A DNA stretch of 44,209 nt from JAMCTM01 sp023473545 (GTDB taxonomy: Bacteria; Patescibacteriota; Microgenomatia; Levybacterales; UBA12049). Position 1 is the stretch's first letter. The number at the start of each line of letters is the position of its first letter. This document shows positions 8,087 to 15,720 of this stretch, piece by piece. The stretch is taken from contig JAMCXO010000013.1 in the NCBI GenBank assembly GCA_023473545.1, forward strand, positions 1 to 44,209. The letters are read 5' to 3'. Position numbers and translations under genes: made by a program. The notes beneath the pieces were generated by a model. It ran no database searches, was not told the DNA's origin, and worked only from the letters and a program-made list of their open reading frames with translations.

Positions 8087-8155
8087 ATTATATAATATAA
8101 CTTCTATATAATAGAATCCCTATCGTTATTACGCATAAGAGGCTATTTTGTAACA
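8087..8155 (-). promoter_or_regulatory. Two promoters of the sigma/anti-sigma operon
   Basis: A perfect TATAAT on the minus strand at 8087-8092 is six bases before the sigma-factor ATG (leaderless type). Farther upstream, TGTTAC (8150-8155) and CGTA (8130-8133) are 16 bases apart, the arrangement of ECF-dependent promoters (compare TGAAAC-N16-CGTA of Bacillus SigW). This second promoter would give a leader of about 43 bases. Confidence 0.55.
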
Positions 8156-8174
8156 AAATTTATTTAGATTCGTA
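8149..8174 (+). promoter_or_regulatory. ECF-like promoter of the secreted protein gene
   Basis: TGTAAC (8149-8154), 16 bases, then CGTA (8171-8174), with the ATG 12 bases further on. The -35 box overlaps that of the divergent sigma operon inside the near-palindrome ATTTTGTAACAAAAT, and both promoters share AAAAT after the -35 box and CGTAATAA at the -10. Confidence 0.6.
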
Positions 8175-8186
8175 ATAATATCAGAT

Positions 8187-8771
8187 ATGAAAAAATTTAA
8201 ATCGGTCAGTTTTATACCTACTATTATTATAACTTTATTTTTCCTTTTGTTTTGGCTTTTGCCTTCTGTCTCTTTTGCCCAAGGACAGGAAGATGGCATC
8301 CACTCTTCTTTTAAGGCAGGAGGCGATGTTGGCGTCTCGGATTTGAAGGCTGAGACTGAGAATAATTTAGAGGTGGATGCCGATTCTCAGCAAACAAGTT
8401 TTATTAGAGGCACAATAAGCGCCTTGTCGGGTAATTCATTTGTGGTAGGAGGAAAAACGACTATTGTTATAGATCCTTCAAAGGTAGCGGAATTTAGTCA
8501 AAAGGGAAACCTGGCAGTCGGCTCAAGGGTTAAGGTTAGTTTTGTGTCCCAGAACGGTGTGAACTACGCCAAAGAAATAAACGTGATAGGAACAGGACAG
8601 GGAAGATTCCAGATAAAAATGAATGAACCTTCCGAAAATTCTTCATCTGACAATTTGAGTTCTTCTTCTAATGCCAATGTTAATTTTAGCTCTAAAGTGG
8701 CAGGACATGTCAGCGGCATTGCCGCGTTTTTCCAGGAATTAGTGAATGCCTTTGCGTCAATTAAAATATGA
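8187..8771 (+). CDS. Secreted protein with DUF5666-like domain
   Basis: A 194-residue exported protein. A basic start and a hydrophobic core at residues 9-31 ending at SFAQG form a signal peptide with a likely cut after Ala31. Residues 70-136 (RGTISALSGNSFVVGGK through VGSRVKVSF) resemble the small beta-rich DUF5666-type domain. The tail is rich in Ser and Asn and ends in a short hydrophobic helix. It is transcribed away from the ECF sigma operon and carries its own ECF-like promoter, so it is the best candidate target of that sigma factor. No catalytic residues were recognised; a binding or structural envelope role is possible. Confidence 0.7.
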   Translation: MKKFKSVSFIPTIIITLFFLLFWLLPSVSFAQGQEDGIHSSFKAGGDVGVSDLKAETENNLEVDADSQQTSFIRGTISALSGNSFVVGGKTTIVIDPSKVAEFSQKGNLAVGSRVKVSFVSQNGVNYAKEINVIGTGQGRFQIKMNEPSENSSSDNLSSSSNANVNFSSKVAGHVSGIAAFFQELVNAFASIKI

Positions 8772-8784
8772 GGGGGTGAGTAGA

Positions 8785-8937
8785 ATGTTAATTAGCGCTT
8801 ATAGCCTTATAAAAAAATATCCGTTTAGAACATTGGATTTTTTCTTCATGCGCAATGAACCCGTAGACAGGGTTGACAGACAGGGAAAATCAAGAGCAAG
8901 GCAGAATAAGCACATTACAAAAATAAATGAATTATAA
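8785..8937 (+). CDS. Small basic protein of unknown function
   Basis: A 50-residue open frame starting at an ATG that follows AGGGGGTGAG, a near-perfect anti-Shine-Dalgarno match with correct spacing; the same signal precedes ppa at 23532. The protein has a hydrophobic/aromatic N-terminal half (residues 2-22) and a strongly basic C-terminal half rich in Arg, Lys and Gln. It starts 13 bases after the secreted-protein gene, so it is probably in the same ECF-driven transcript. I do not recognise it; the ribosome-binding site is the main evidence that it is real. Confidence 0.45.
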   Translation: MLISAYSLIKKYPFRTLDFFFMRNEPVDRVDRQGKSRARQNKHITKINEL

Positions 8938-9034
8938 ACAGTGTGTTTTATGCAGAATTAAGAAACCCTGAATATTCAGCATATAACTTCAACAAACTAT
9001 TTTTTTCACCGATTTCAAACGGTAACATTTATCC

Positions 9035-10024
9035 TTATTTCCTTTTCTTCTTTAATGCTGGCTGAAGATTAGATCCTATCCCTCTTAAAAAACTTAAAGC
9101 GATTTTGCCTAAATCTTCTATATGGTATCCCCCCTCTTGAATGATTAAGGTTGGGATCTGGAGACTTGCTATCTCTCTGCCTATTGTTTCGTAGAAAGGA
9201 ATAGTTAGCTTGAAACCACCAATTGGATCTTTTTCGTAGGTATCAAAACCGGCAGAAACGATGAGGAATTTTGGATTAAAATCGTTGATATCCTTTAACG
9301 CTTTGCGTAATGTTAAAAAGTATTGCTTGTCAGTTATACCTAAAGGAAGTGGATAATTTTTATTAAATCCTAATCCCTCACCAGATCCACGTTCGTTCGC
9401 AAACCCACTGATGTATGGGAATTTTTCATGAGGATCGGCATGAATTGATATATAAAGAACATCAGAACGGTTATAGAAAATACTCTGCGTTCCATTTCCA
9501 TGATGGAAATCAATATCTAATATAACAGCCCTACCTTTCCTTGAAAGATAATCTGCCGCAATTGCTGCATTGTTAAAATAACAATATCCCCCCATGGTTT
9601 TATATTCGGCATGGTGGCCAGGGGGACGACAAAGTGAATACACAACTTTTTCTCCACGAAGTACATACCTTGCTCCTGTTAAAGCAACATCAACAGCAGT
9701 CTTCGCCGCCATGTAAGTTTTTCTGACAATAGGCGTATATGTATCTATGATGAAATAAGAAGGGTAAAGTACCTCATCCTGTCTAAGCTTATTAGATCTC
9801 TTTTGTAGAAATGACACATACTGTTTTTGGTGCACATTATTGATATGGCTTATTGGGAAAATAGACGGATTATAAAAACGCCCCAATCCACCGGTGCGTA
9901 AGGTTTCCGCAACCGACTCTATTCTTTCAGCTTTTTCAGCATACGGTTCTAACAGCCCATCGTATATTTCATATGGAGGATTATGCTCTCTATGTCTTTT
10001 TGAGTAAATTATTTTTATATTCAT
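9035..10024 (-). CDS. Acetylpolyamine amidohydrolase (histone-deacetylase superfamily)
   Basis: A 329-residue zinc-dependent deacetylase. The fold markers are RPPGHHAE with the His137-His138 charge-relay pair, zinc ligands Asp172 and His174 (DIDFHHGNGTQ) and Asp261 (AGFD followed by KDPIGGFKLT), and catalytic Tyr300 (EGGYH). The motif context (SLCRPPGHHA, GGYC, the HADP-to-NYPL segment) matches the acetylpolyamine amidohydrolase of Mycoplana more closely than class I histone deacetylases. It would remove acetyl groups from acetylputrescine, acetylspermidine or acetyl-lysine; the true substrate cannot be told from sequence. The gene begins nine bases after a GNAT acetyltransferase gene in the same operon, which suggests an acetylation/deacetylation pair. 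It has no Shine-Dalgarno sequence and is likely coupled to the upstream gene. Confidence 0.88.
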   Translation of the reverse strand: MNIKIIYSKRHREHNPPYEIYDGLLEPYAEKAERIESVAETLRTGGLGRFYNPSIFPISHINNVHQKQYVSFLQKRSNKLRQDEVLYPSYFIIDTYTPIVRKTYMAAKTAVDVALTGARYVLRGEKVVYSLCRPPGHHAEYKTMGGYCYFNNAAIAADYLSRKGRAVILDIDFHHGNGTQSIFYNRSDVLYISIHADPHEKFPYISGFANERGSGEGLGFNKNYPLPLGITDKQYFLTLRKALKDINDFNPKFLIVSAGFDTYEKDPIGGFKLTIPFYETIGREIASLQIPTLIIQEGGYHIEDLGKIALSFLRGIGSNLQPALKKKRK

Positions 10025-10033
10025 AGTAATAAG

Positions 10034-11083
10034 TTACATTTTTATCATTTGCATAATTGAATCTACCTGACTGGAGTTATAATGATTTTGTATTACTTCA
10101 ACAGCTAAATACATAAAGGTAAAATCCCGCAGCCTACCTTCTTCTACCGGTTGGCCATCACGCACCAATACGTTTTGAACCAGAATTTGAGGCGCTGAAT
10201 ATCCATGTGTTCTTTCGGGAATACGAAATCCCGCGCCATGACCTGCGCGATCAGAACGAGACTGGAAGTTGCACTCAGCATAAATAAGTGGTAATCCATT
10301 GGGGTTTTCTCGCAAGTCAGAAAGTATTTGAGCATTTAATGCGGCGAGTGTTACGGTCATCAACCCTTTCCCAGCATATCCATCCCTTGTTCTCCACTCC
10401 GTGCTTTCAACTAAATCTAGGGTTCCATTTGCCGAAGGTATTGATAATCGTTCCGCCATTGCAACACTTATTACGGTTCCGTTGTCTCTTAGCGCGCTGA
10501 ACCATACATCCCTTTGTGATGGATGTTTTTCTTTACCAGCAACTAGTTTCCTTCTTAAATTGTCCACTTCGTGTCGTTGCCATCCAAAAGTCTCCCTCCA
10601 CAAAACATGGACTTGGTCTATTTGATTCTCGGGAATATAATTAACAATGGTAAAACCCTGCTCAATAATCGATCTGGCCCTCTTAAGCGGTGATAATCCG
10701 CCCCTTTTCTGAGTATTTGTTTGTTCGATCATTATTTCACGGGGAGTTATTAATTTTCTGCCCGGATTATTATTTGCCATATAAATAAGCCAGGAATCAT
10801 CCCCCGTAAATTCTACAATTGGAAGCGCTACCTCAAGATAAGGCTGCAGGCCATTAGTTGAGATGTGATGCATAATATTTTCATTTACTAGTCCACGAAA
10901 AACACTTCTAGTGATTTTGTCTGGATGCCGTTGGACAACTTCGTTTAATCTTTTAAGATTATGTTCGAACTCGATTGGATTAGTAGAATAACGAGTGCCA
11001 TTAACGTATAATCTCTCATACTGTCTTCTTGAGACGCCCAACCTTCCTGTGCTAGAGAATATTGTTTCTGTTTCTTTGTTCAT
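10034..11083 (-). CDS. GNAT-family acetyltransferase
   Basis: A 349-residue protein whose C-terminal half reads as a GNAT acetyltransferase. The acetyl-CoA-binding loop is in RTRDGYAGKGLM (residues 231-242), preceded by a beta strand containing LVESTEW and followed by a helix. The later segment YAECNFQSRSDRAGHGAGF recalls the beta-lysine/polyamine acetyltransferase type. The N-terminal 150 residues are not recognised and may be a substrate-recognition domain. The start at 11083 is chosen for its excellent Shine-Dalgarno sequence (GAAGGAG, six bases spacing); an in-frame ATG 11 codons earlier overlaps the T-run of a terminator. With the adjacent deacetylase it probably forms an acetyl on/off pair acting on a shared small molecule or protein. 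Confidence 0.65.
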   Translation of the reverse strand: MNKETETIFSSTGRLGVSRRQYERLYVNGTRYSTNPIEFEHNLKRLNEVVQRHPDKITRSVFRGLVNENIMHHISTNGLQPYLEVALPIVEFTGDDSWLIYMANNNPGRKLITPREIMIEQTNTQKRGGLSPLKRARSIIEQGFTIVNYIPENQIDQVHVLWRETFGWQRHEVDNLRRKLVAGKEKHPSQRDVWFSALRDNGTVISVAMAERLSIPSANGTLDLVESTEWRTRDGYAGKGLMTVTLAALNAQILSDLRENPNGLPLIYAECNFQSRSDRAGHGAGFRIPERTHGYSAPQILVQNVLVRDGQPVEEGRLRDFTFMYLAVEVIQNHYNSSQVDSIMQMIKM

Positions 11084-11117
11084 AATAAACTCCTTCTTTC
11101 TGACATTTTTTGCCATT

Positions 11118-11140
11118 AAAAAACCCCTCTTTCGAGGGGT
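11118..11140 (-). terminator. Intrinsic terminator between leader ORF and acetyltransferase gene
   Basis: On the minus strand ACCCCTC and GAGGGGT form a perfect seven-base stem around a GAAA tetraloop, followed by TTTTTT. It lies 30 bases downstream of a 25-codon leader ORF and 34 bases upstream of the acetyltransferase start, the position of an attenuator. Confidence 0.85.
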
Positions 11141-11169
11141 GTTCTTTGTGCGCGAGATTTTGTTTTAAA

Positions 11170-11247
11170 TCACGCCAACAACATCCCTCCTTGAGCGGTT
11201 TTCTTTGCCTTTTTGCTAACAGCATTGAAACAAGAGATGTTATTCAT
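11170..11247 (-). CDS. 25-residue leader peptide ORF
   Basis: A short ORF beginning 15 bases downstream of a near-consensus -10 box and ending 30 bases before a perfect intrinsic terminator. It encodes a Lys-rich middle (KKAKK) and a GGMLLA end. There is no Shine-Dalgarno sequence; the predicted 5' leader is only about nine bases. The arrangement promoter, short ORF, terminator, structural genes is that of translational attenuation, though it could instead be an independent tiny gene with its own terminator. No run of one amino acid points to a particular tRNA; the Lys cluster is the only bias. Confidence 0.45.
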   Translation of the reverse strand: MNNISCFNAVSKKAKKTAQGGMLLA

Positions 11248-11261
11248 AATAATTAGTTAGT

Positions 11262-11290
11262 ATTATTTCAAACTTTTGATCAAGTGTCAA
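11262..11290 (-). promoter_or_regulatory. Promoter of the leader-acetyltransferase-deacetylase operon
   Basis: On the minus strand TTGACA (11285-11290), a 17-base spacer and AATAAT (11262-11267, five of six consensus bases). Transcription would start near 11255, just before the leader ORF. Confidence 0.65.
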
Positions 11291-11474
11291 CGAATAGTCT
11301 TGTAATATTATTTACGATGATTTTCTATATTTCCGGTCTCATTTTTCATGGCTATGATTATAGCATAAGCCTAACATGATCGATAAAACAAAATTTGAGA
11401 ATAGAAAGTAAACCTTCGGAGAAAAGGCGCATCTTGCTTGCCATATTAATTCACAATATGTCTAATGTTAAAAT

Positions 11475-12485
11475 TTATAAATAGGCGGAGAGGTTTTTGC
11501 CGGGAATAAAAGAGCTGGAAAGGGCAATGCTCTTACATTTTTCCAGTTCTTTGTCGTTTAAAATCATATTTTGTTTCAAGAATTCGAACTGTTTAGTTAA
11601 TTTTCCATTTTCTATAATCTCGGGCCAATCGGTATTGATGGAAAATTTAACTTTATTCTCAATAAAGGTTCTAATAATCTTCCTAAGCTCATCAATGTCT
11701 TTAACCGCGCTGGTAACAATATTGGAAAGCGGACAAATCTCAAGAATAATATCCCGCTTAACCAGCTCTTTCATCAATGACTTATCGTATGCCGCCTTGA
11801 TGCCGTGTCCTATTCTTTCGGGTTTAACAAATTCAATTGCCTCCCACATATCATTGGTGTCGTCGGTTTCTCCGCAGTGGGCAACAACCCGCAGTCCCGC
11901 CTCTCTTGCCTTATCAACAAGCGCTTTGTAGTCTTTAAAGTGAAACGTGCCTTTATCGTAATTTGCGAAATCTATTGCTATCACCCCGCGTTTTCTGTAC
12001 TTGATTGCCTTTTCAACAAGGATTTTATTTTTCTCAAAACTGAATTGTCGGTCCAGGCAAAAGATAATGCCGGCCGAAACCTGGCGGTATTCCAGGAGGG
12101 CCCTTTCCATGCCCCTAAGCATCGCCATTATAATATGATCCAGATCTTCCTGCCCTTCGTGATTGTGTTTCATCGGGTTGGTTCTTAGCTCAAGCAGTCG
12201 GATATTGCTTGATCTGTACGCCCCGCTTATTACTTCGTATACGCACTCTTCTGCCGCATAGGTTCCGGAACTCAGTTTATTAAGAAGCGGATGATAAATC
12301 GTGTCAAAATAGTCTTTCATGGTTGTTTTTTTATTTACCGAAAGGCTAACGTACTTAAGAAATTCGTTGTAGTCTTTTTTGGGGAGCTTAAAACCCTGAC
12401 TGTGGGCAATCCGCCAATAGATAGAGGGGTGAATGGAGGTTGTGAGGTGGGCGTGCAGATCGGCTAATCCTATTTTTTCAGTCAT
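11475..12485 (-). CDS. Adenosine deaminase-like metal hydrolase
   Basis: A 336-residue member of the adenosine/AMP deaminase family. Zinc-binding residues are His11 and His13 (DLHAHL), His203 and catalytic Glu206 (AHCGE), His227 (RIGHG) and Asp286 (SINTD). The Asp that follows the zinc Asp in true adenosine deaminases, which contacts N7 of the purine, is replaced by Trp287 (TDWP), and the N-terminal motif reads DLHAHL and not the usual ELHxHL. Deamination of adenosine to inosine is therefore possible but the substrate may differ. The gene starts 36 bases after the carB stop but has its own -10 box six bases before the ATG (TATACT), so it is expected to produce a leaderless mRNA. Confidence 0.8.
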   Translation of the reverse strand: MTEKIGLADLHAHLTTSIHPSIYWRIAHSQGFKLPKKDYNEFLKYVSLSVNKKTTMKDYFDTIYHPLLNKLSSGTYAAEECVYEVISGAYRSSNIRLLELRTNPMKHNHEGQEDLDHIIMAMLRGMERALLEYRQVSAGIIFCLDRQFSFEKNKILVEKAIKYRKRGVIAIDFANYDKGTFHFKDYKALVDKAREAGLRVVAHCGETDDTNDMWEAIEFVKPERIGHGIKAAYDKSLMKELVKRDIILEICPLSNIVTSAVKDIDELRKIIRTFIENKVKFSINTDWPEIIENGKLTKQFEFLKQNMILNDKELEKCKSIALSSSFIPGKNLSAYL

Positions 12486-12491
12486 CTAAGA

Positions 12492-12520
12492 AGTATATCA
12501 TATGCGATTCTTCCTGTCCT
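12492..12520 (-). promoter_or_regulatory. Promoter of the adenosine deaminase-like gene
   Basis: On the minus strand AGGACA (12515-12520), a 17-base spacer and TATACT (12492-12497), then six bases to the ATG. It overlaps the short carB-to-deaminase gap. Confidence 0.5.
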
Positions 12521-12521
12521 G

Positions 12522-15500
12522 TCATTTTATATATTCGCTCCAGGATTTAATCTCTAAGTTATCGAGCGCTTTATCCGTAACGGCATCGGCGAAAATCCCG
12601 GCTTTTTCCATTTTGGTAAACAGGGGGATATTATGATCGGTGGCAGAGCGGCGGATGGCAAAATCGTCATCAATGTCTTTTTTAAATTTTTCATCCGTAA
12701 TATTAATTGCCAGATCTATTTTTGCTTTTTGAAAAAACTCAAGAATATTGGGAGATTTCTTTTCATGAATTTTATAAAGGTGTTTTGCCCTGATGCCGTT
12801 TTTATCAAGAAAAATAGAGGTATTTTTGGTGGCAAAGATCGGTATTCCCAGGGCGGCAAGTTTTTTTACGCTTGGCAGAAATAAAATCTTGTTCCTTTCC
12901 CCGCCAAGAGAGACAAATATGCCTTTTTGCGGAATCTTGCCGCCAACGGCAATTTCTCCTTTTAAAAACGCTTCCTTAGTATCTTTGCCAAAACAGGCGA
13001 CTTCTCCTGTTGACGACATCTCAACATGCACTATCGGATCGGCGCCTGTTAATCTGGCAAAAGAGAACTGCGCGATTTTAACGGCGGCAAAGCCTGTTTT
13101 AGTATGGATCAGCTGTTCTTTTGCCTGATTAAAAAAAGCATCTGTCGCAAGCTCACTAAAATTTACGCCTGTTATTTTAGATATAAAAGGGAAAGTTCTC
13201 GATGAACGAAGATTTATTTCTATTACCTGGATTGTGTTTTCCTTAACCAGAAATTGGATGTTGAAGGGCCCTGTGATAGCAAGGGCTCCGGCAAGTTTTT
13301 CGCCAGTCTCTTCTATTATTTTCTGTATCCGGCGGCTGGTTTTTTGCGAGGGGAAAACAATTGACGCGTCTCCGGAGTGGACTCCGGCATTTTCAATATG
13401 CTCGCAGATAGCCCCTGTTATGATTTTTCCATTTTGAGAAACCGCGTCAAATTCCAGCTCTTTGGCCTCCTCTATGAATTTGGACACGGTTATCGGATAG
13501 TCTTTGGAGAACTTGGTTTTGTCCTGCAAAAAGTGCGTCAGCTCATTCCTGTTATGGCATATTCTCATCAGCGTTCCCGAGAGAACGTACGAAGGTCTTA
13601 AAAGCACGGGATAGCCGGTTCTTTCGCAGAAAGAGAGAGCGGATTTAATATTTGTAAATTTGTTCCATGCCGGCTGGTTGATATTAAGATTGTCCAAGAG
13701 TTTTGAGAATTTAGACCTCTCCTCCGCCCGGTCTATATTTTTAGGATCAGTGCCGAGTATTTCGGCGCCATACGCCTTTAGCGCCTTGGCTCTGTTGTTC
13801 GGCGTTTGTCCTCCAACGGAAACTATAACCCCAAACGGATTTTCAAAATCATAAATATCCGCCAGTCTTTCGAAGGTTAACTCTTCAAAGTAAAGCCTTT
13901 TTGAAACATCATAGTCCGTGGAGACAGTTTCCGGATTGCAGTTTATAATTATGGATTCTTTGTTATATTTTTTTAGATTAATAGCCGTATTAACGCTTGT
14001 CCAGTCGAATTCTACCGAAGACCCGATTCTATAGGGTCCTGATCCCAGAACCATGACCCCTTTGTTTCCCAATGGCGTGATGTCGTTATGATTCGCGTTA
14101 TAGGTTAAATAGAGATAGTTTGTTTTAGCGGGAAATTCCCCGGCCATGGTATCTATATTCATTACATAAGGAATAATATTATATTTCTTCCGAAGTTTTC
14201 TAACCGAGAGCCCTGTTGAATTTACAAGTGTCCCTATTCTTTTGTCGGAGAACCCAAGTTTTTTTAGCTCCAGGAGATTTTGTTTTGTAATCTTAGACAG
14301 TTTAGGCGGGATGTTTTTTTCGGCATCCGCGATATTTTTAATCCGGTATAAAAACCATGGGTCTATGCCTGTTAGCCTATAAATTTCCGAAGCGGTAATA
14401 TTCGATTTCATGGCCGCGGCCACAGCAAACATCCTTTTAGGCGTGGGCGTTTTGAGGAGCTCTGTAATCGTTTTTCCGTTATCCAGCAGGGTATCGCTTG
14501 TTGCTCCTTCAAAATCTAAATCAAGCATCCGGATTGCTTTTTGATATGCCTCTTCAAATTTTCTGCCTATGCCCATTACCTCACCTACCGATTTCATGCT
14601 GCTGCCAATTCTCTCATCCGCGCCCCTGAATTTTTCTATATCCCATCTGGGGATCTTAACCACGATATAATCGAGAGAGGGTTCAAAGCAGGCTGACGTT
14701 TTCAGGGTAACTTTATTCTTGATTTCAGTTAATCCTTTACCGATTGCCAGTTTAGCCGCCACCCAGGCCAGCGGATAGCCGGTTGCCTTTGAGGCAAGAG
14801 CGGAACTTCGGGAAAGCCTGGCGTTGACCTCAATAACGTAATAATCAAGAAGGTTTTTGCGGGGATTTGGATTGAGGGCAAATTGGACATTGCATTCTCC
14901 GATTATGCCAAGGCTTCTGACGATTTTGACAGCAATTGATCGCAGGCCGTGGTATTCAAAATTATTCAGGGTTTGGCTTGGAGCGACTACAATGGATTCT
15001 CCGGTGTGTATTCCCAGTGGATCCATGTTTTCCATATTGCAGACAGCGATACAGTTGTCGTATCTGTCCCGCACTATCTCATATTCAATCTCTTTAAAAT
15101 GATGAAGGTATTGTTCTACCAGAATTTGAGGCGCAAACGCGAAGGCCCGGGCGGCAATCTCCTTTAACTCATCTATATTGGAGGCCACCCCGCTTCCCTG
15201 CCCGCCCAACGCGTAGCCTGACCGTACCATTACCGGAAAACCTATCTGCCGCGCTATTTTTAAGGCCTCATTTATATTTTTGGCGCTGCGGCTTTCCGGG
15301 GTTGGAATTTTTAATTTTCTAAGGTGATCGGCAAATTTTTTTCTGTCCTCAGTTAATATTATCGCCTTAATTGGCGTGCCCAATATCTTTACATTATGCT
15401 TTTTTAGAATAGACCGTTTATTTAAGGCAATGCCGCAATTTAAGGCAGTTTGTCCGCCAAAGGACAAAAGTATAGAATCCGGTTTTTCCTTTTCTATGAT

Positions 15501-15719
15501 CTTTTCTACAAAATAATCGTTAACAGGCAGAAAGTATACCTCATCCGCCAGGTTTTTAGAGGTTTGGACGGTTGCGATATTGGGATTTACCAAAATGGTT
15601 TTTATTTTTTCCTCTTTTAACGCCTTTATGGCTTGGGAACCCGAATAGTCAAACTCCCCGGCCTCCCCTATTTTCAGAGCCCCTGAACCTAAAATAAGAA
15701 CCTTCTTAATTTTACTCAT
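12522..15719 (-). CDS. carB: Carbamoyl-phosphate synthase large subunit
   Basis: A 1065-residue synthase large subunit, close to the usual 1070. It uses bicarbonate, two ATP and ammonia delivered by CarA to make carbamoyl phosphate. Two ATP-grasp halves are visible: the first begins with LILGSGALKIGEAGEFDYSG, the second with VLGSGPYRIGSSVEFDW around residue 550; each has an RPSYV/RSGYA-type loop. The C-terminal 130 residues (from SLGGERNKILFLP) form the allosteric domain of MGS type. The ATG at 15719 lies one base after the carA stop and fits the family N-terminus; the open frame extends 68 codons upstream inside carA and should be ignored. Confidence 0.97.
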   Translation of the reverse strand: MSKIKKVLILGSGALKIGEAGEFDYSGSQAIKALKEEKIKTILVNPNIATVQTSKNLADEVYFLPVNDYFVEKIIEKEKPDSILLSFGGQTALNCGIALNKRSILKKHNVKILGTPIKAIILTEDRKKFADHLRKLKIPTPESRSAKNINEALKIARQIGFPVMVRSGYALGGQGSGVASNIDELKEIAARAFAFAPQILVEQYLHHFKEIEYEIVRDRYDNCIAVCNMENMDPLGIHTGESIVVAPSQTLNNFEYHGLRSIAVKIVRSLGIIGECNVQFALNPNPRKNLLDYYVIEVNARLSRSSALASKATGYPLAWVAAKLAIGKGLTEIKNKVTLKTSACFEPSLDYIVVKIPRWDIEKFRGADERIGSSMKSVGEVMGIGRKFEEAYQKAIRMLDLDFEGATSDTLLDNGKTITELLKTPTPKRMFAVAAAMKSNITASEIYRLTGIDPWFLYRIKNIADAEKNIPPKLSKITKQNLLELKKLGFSDKRIGTLVNSTGLSVRKLRKKYNIIPYVMNIDTMAGEFPAKTNYLYLTYNANHNDITPLGNKGVMVLGSGPYRIGSSVEFDWTSVNTAINLKKYNKESIIINCNPETVSTDYDVSKRLYFEELTFERLADIYDFENPFGVIVSVGGQTPNNRAKALKAYGAEILGTDPKNIDRAEERSKFSKLLDNLNINQPAWNKFTNIKSALSFCERTGYPVLLRPSYVLSGTLMRICHNRNELTHFLQDKTKFSKDYPITVSKFIEEAKELEFDAVSQNGKIITGAICEHIENAGVHSGDASIVFPSQKTSRRIQKIIEETGEKLAGALAITGPFNIQFLVKENTIQVIEINLRSSRTFPFISKITGVNFSELATDAFFNQAKEQLIHTKTGFAAVKIAQFSFARLTGADPIVHVEMSSTGEVACFGKDTKEAFLKGEIAVGGKIPQKGIFVSLGGERNKILFLPSVKKLAALGIPIFATKNTSIFLDKNGIRAKHLYKIHEKKSPNILEFFQKAKIDLAINITDEKFKKDIDDDFAIRRSATDHNIPLFTKMEKAGIFADAVTDKALDNLEIKSWSEYIK

Positions 15720-15720
15720 G

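Noticed and set aside
9000..9034. Hairpin after the deacetylase gene as a terminator
   Set aside because: The stem ACCG/CGGT is only four bases and is followed on the minus strand by A residues, not a T-run.
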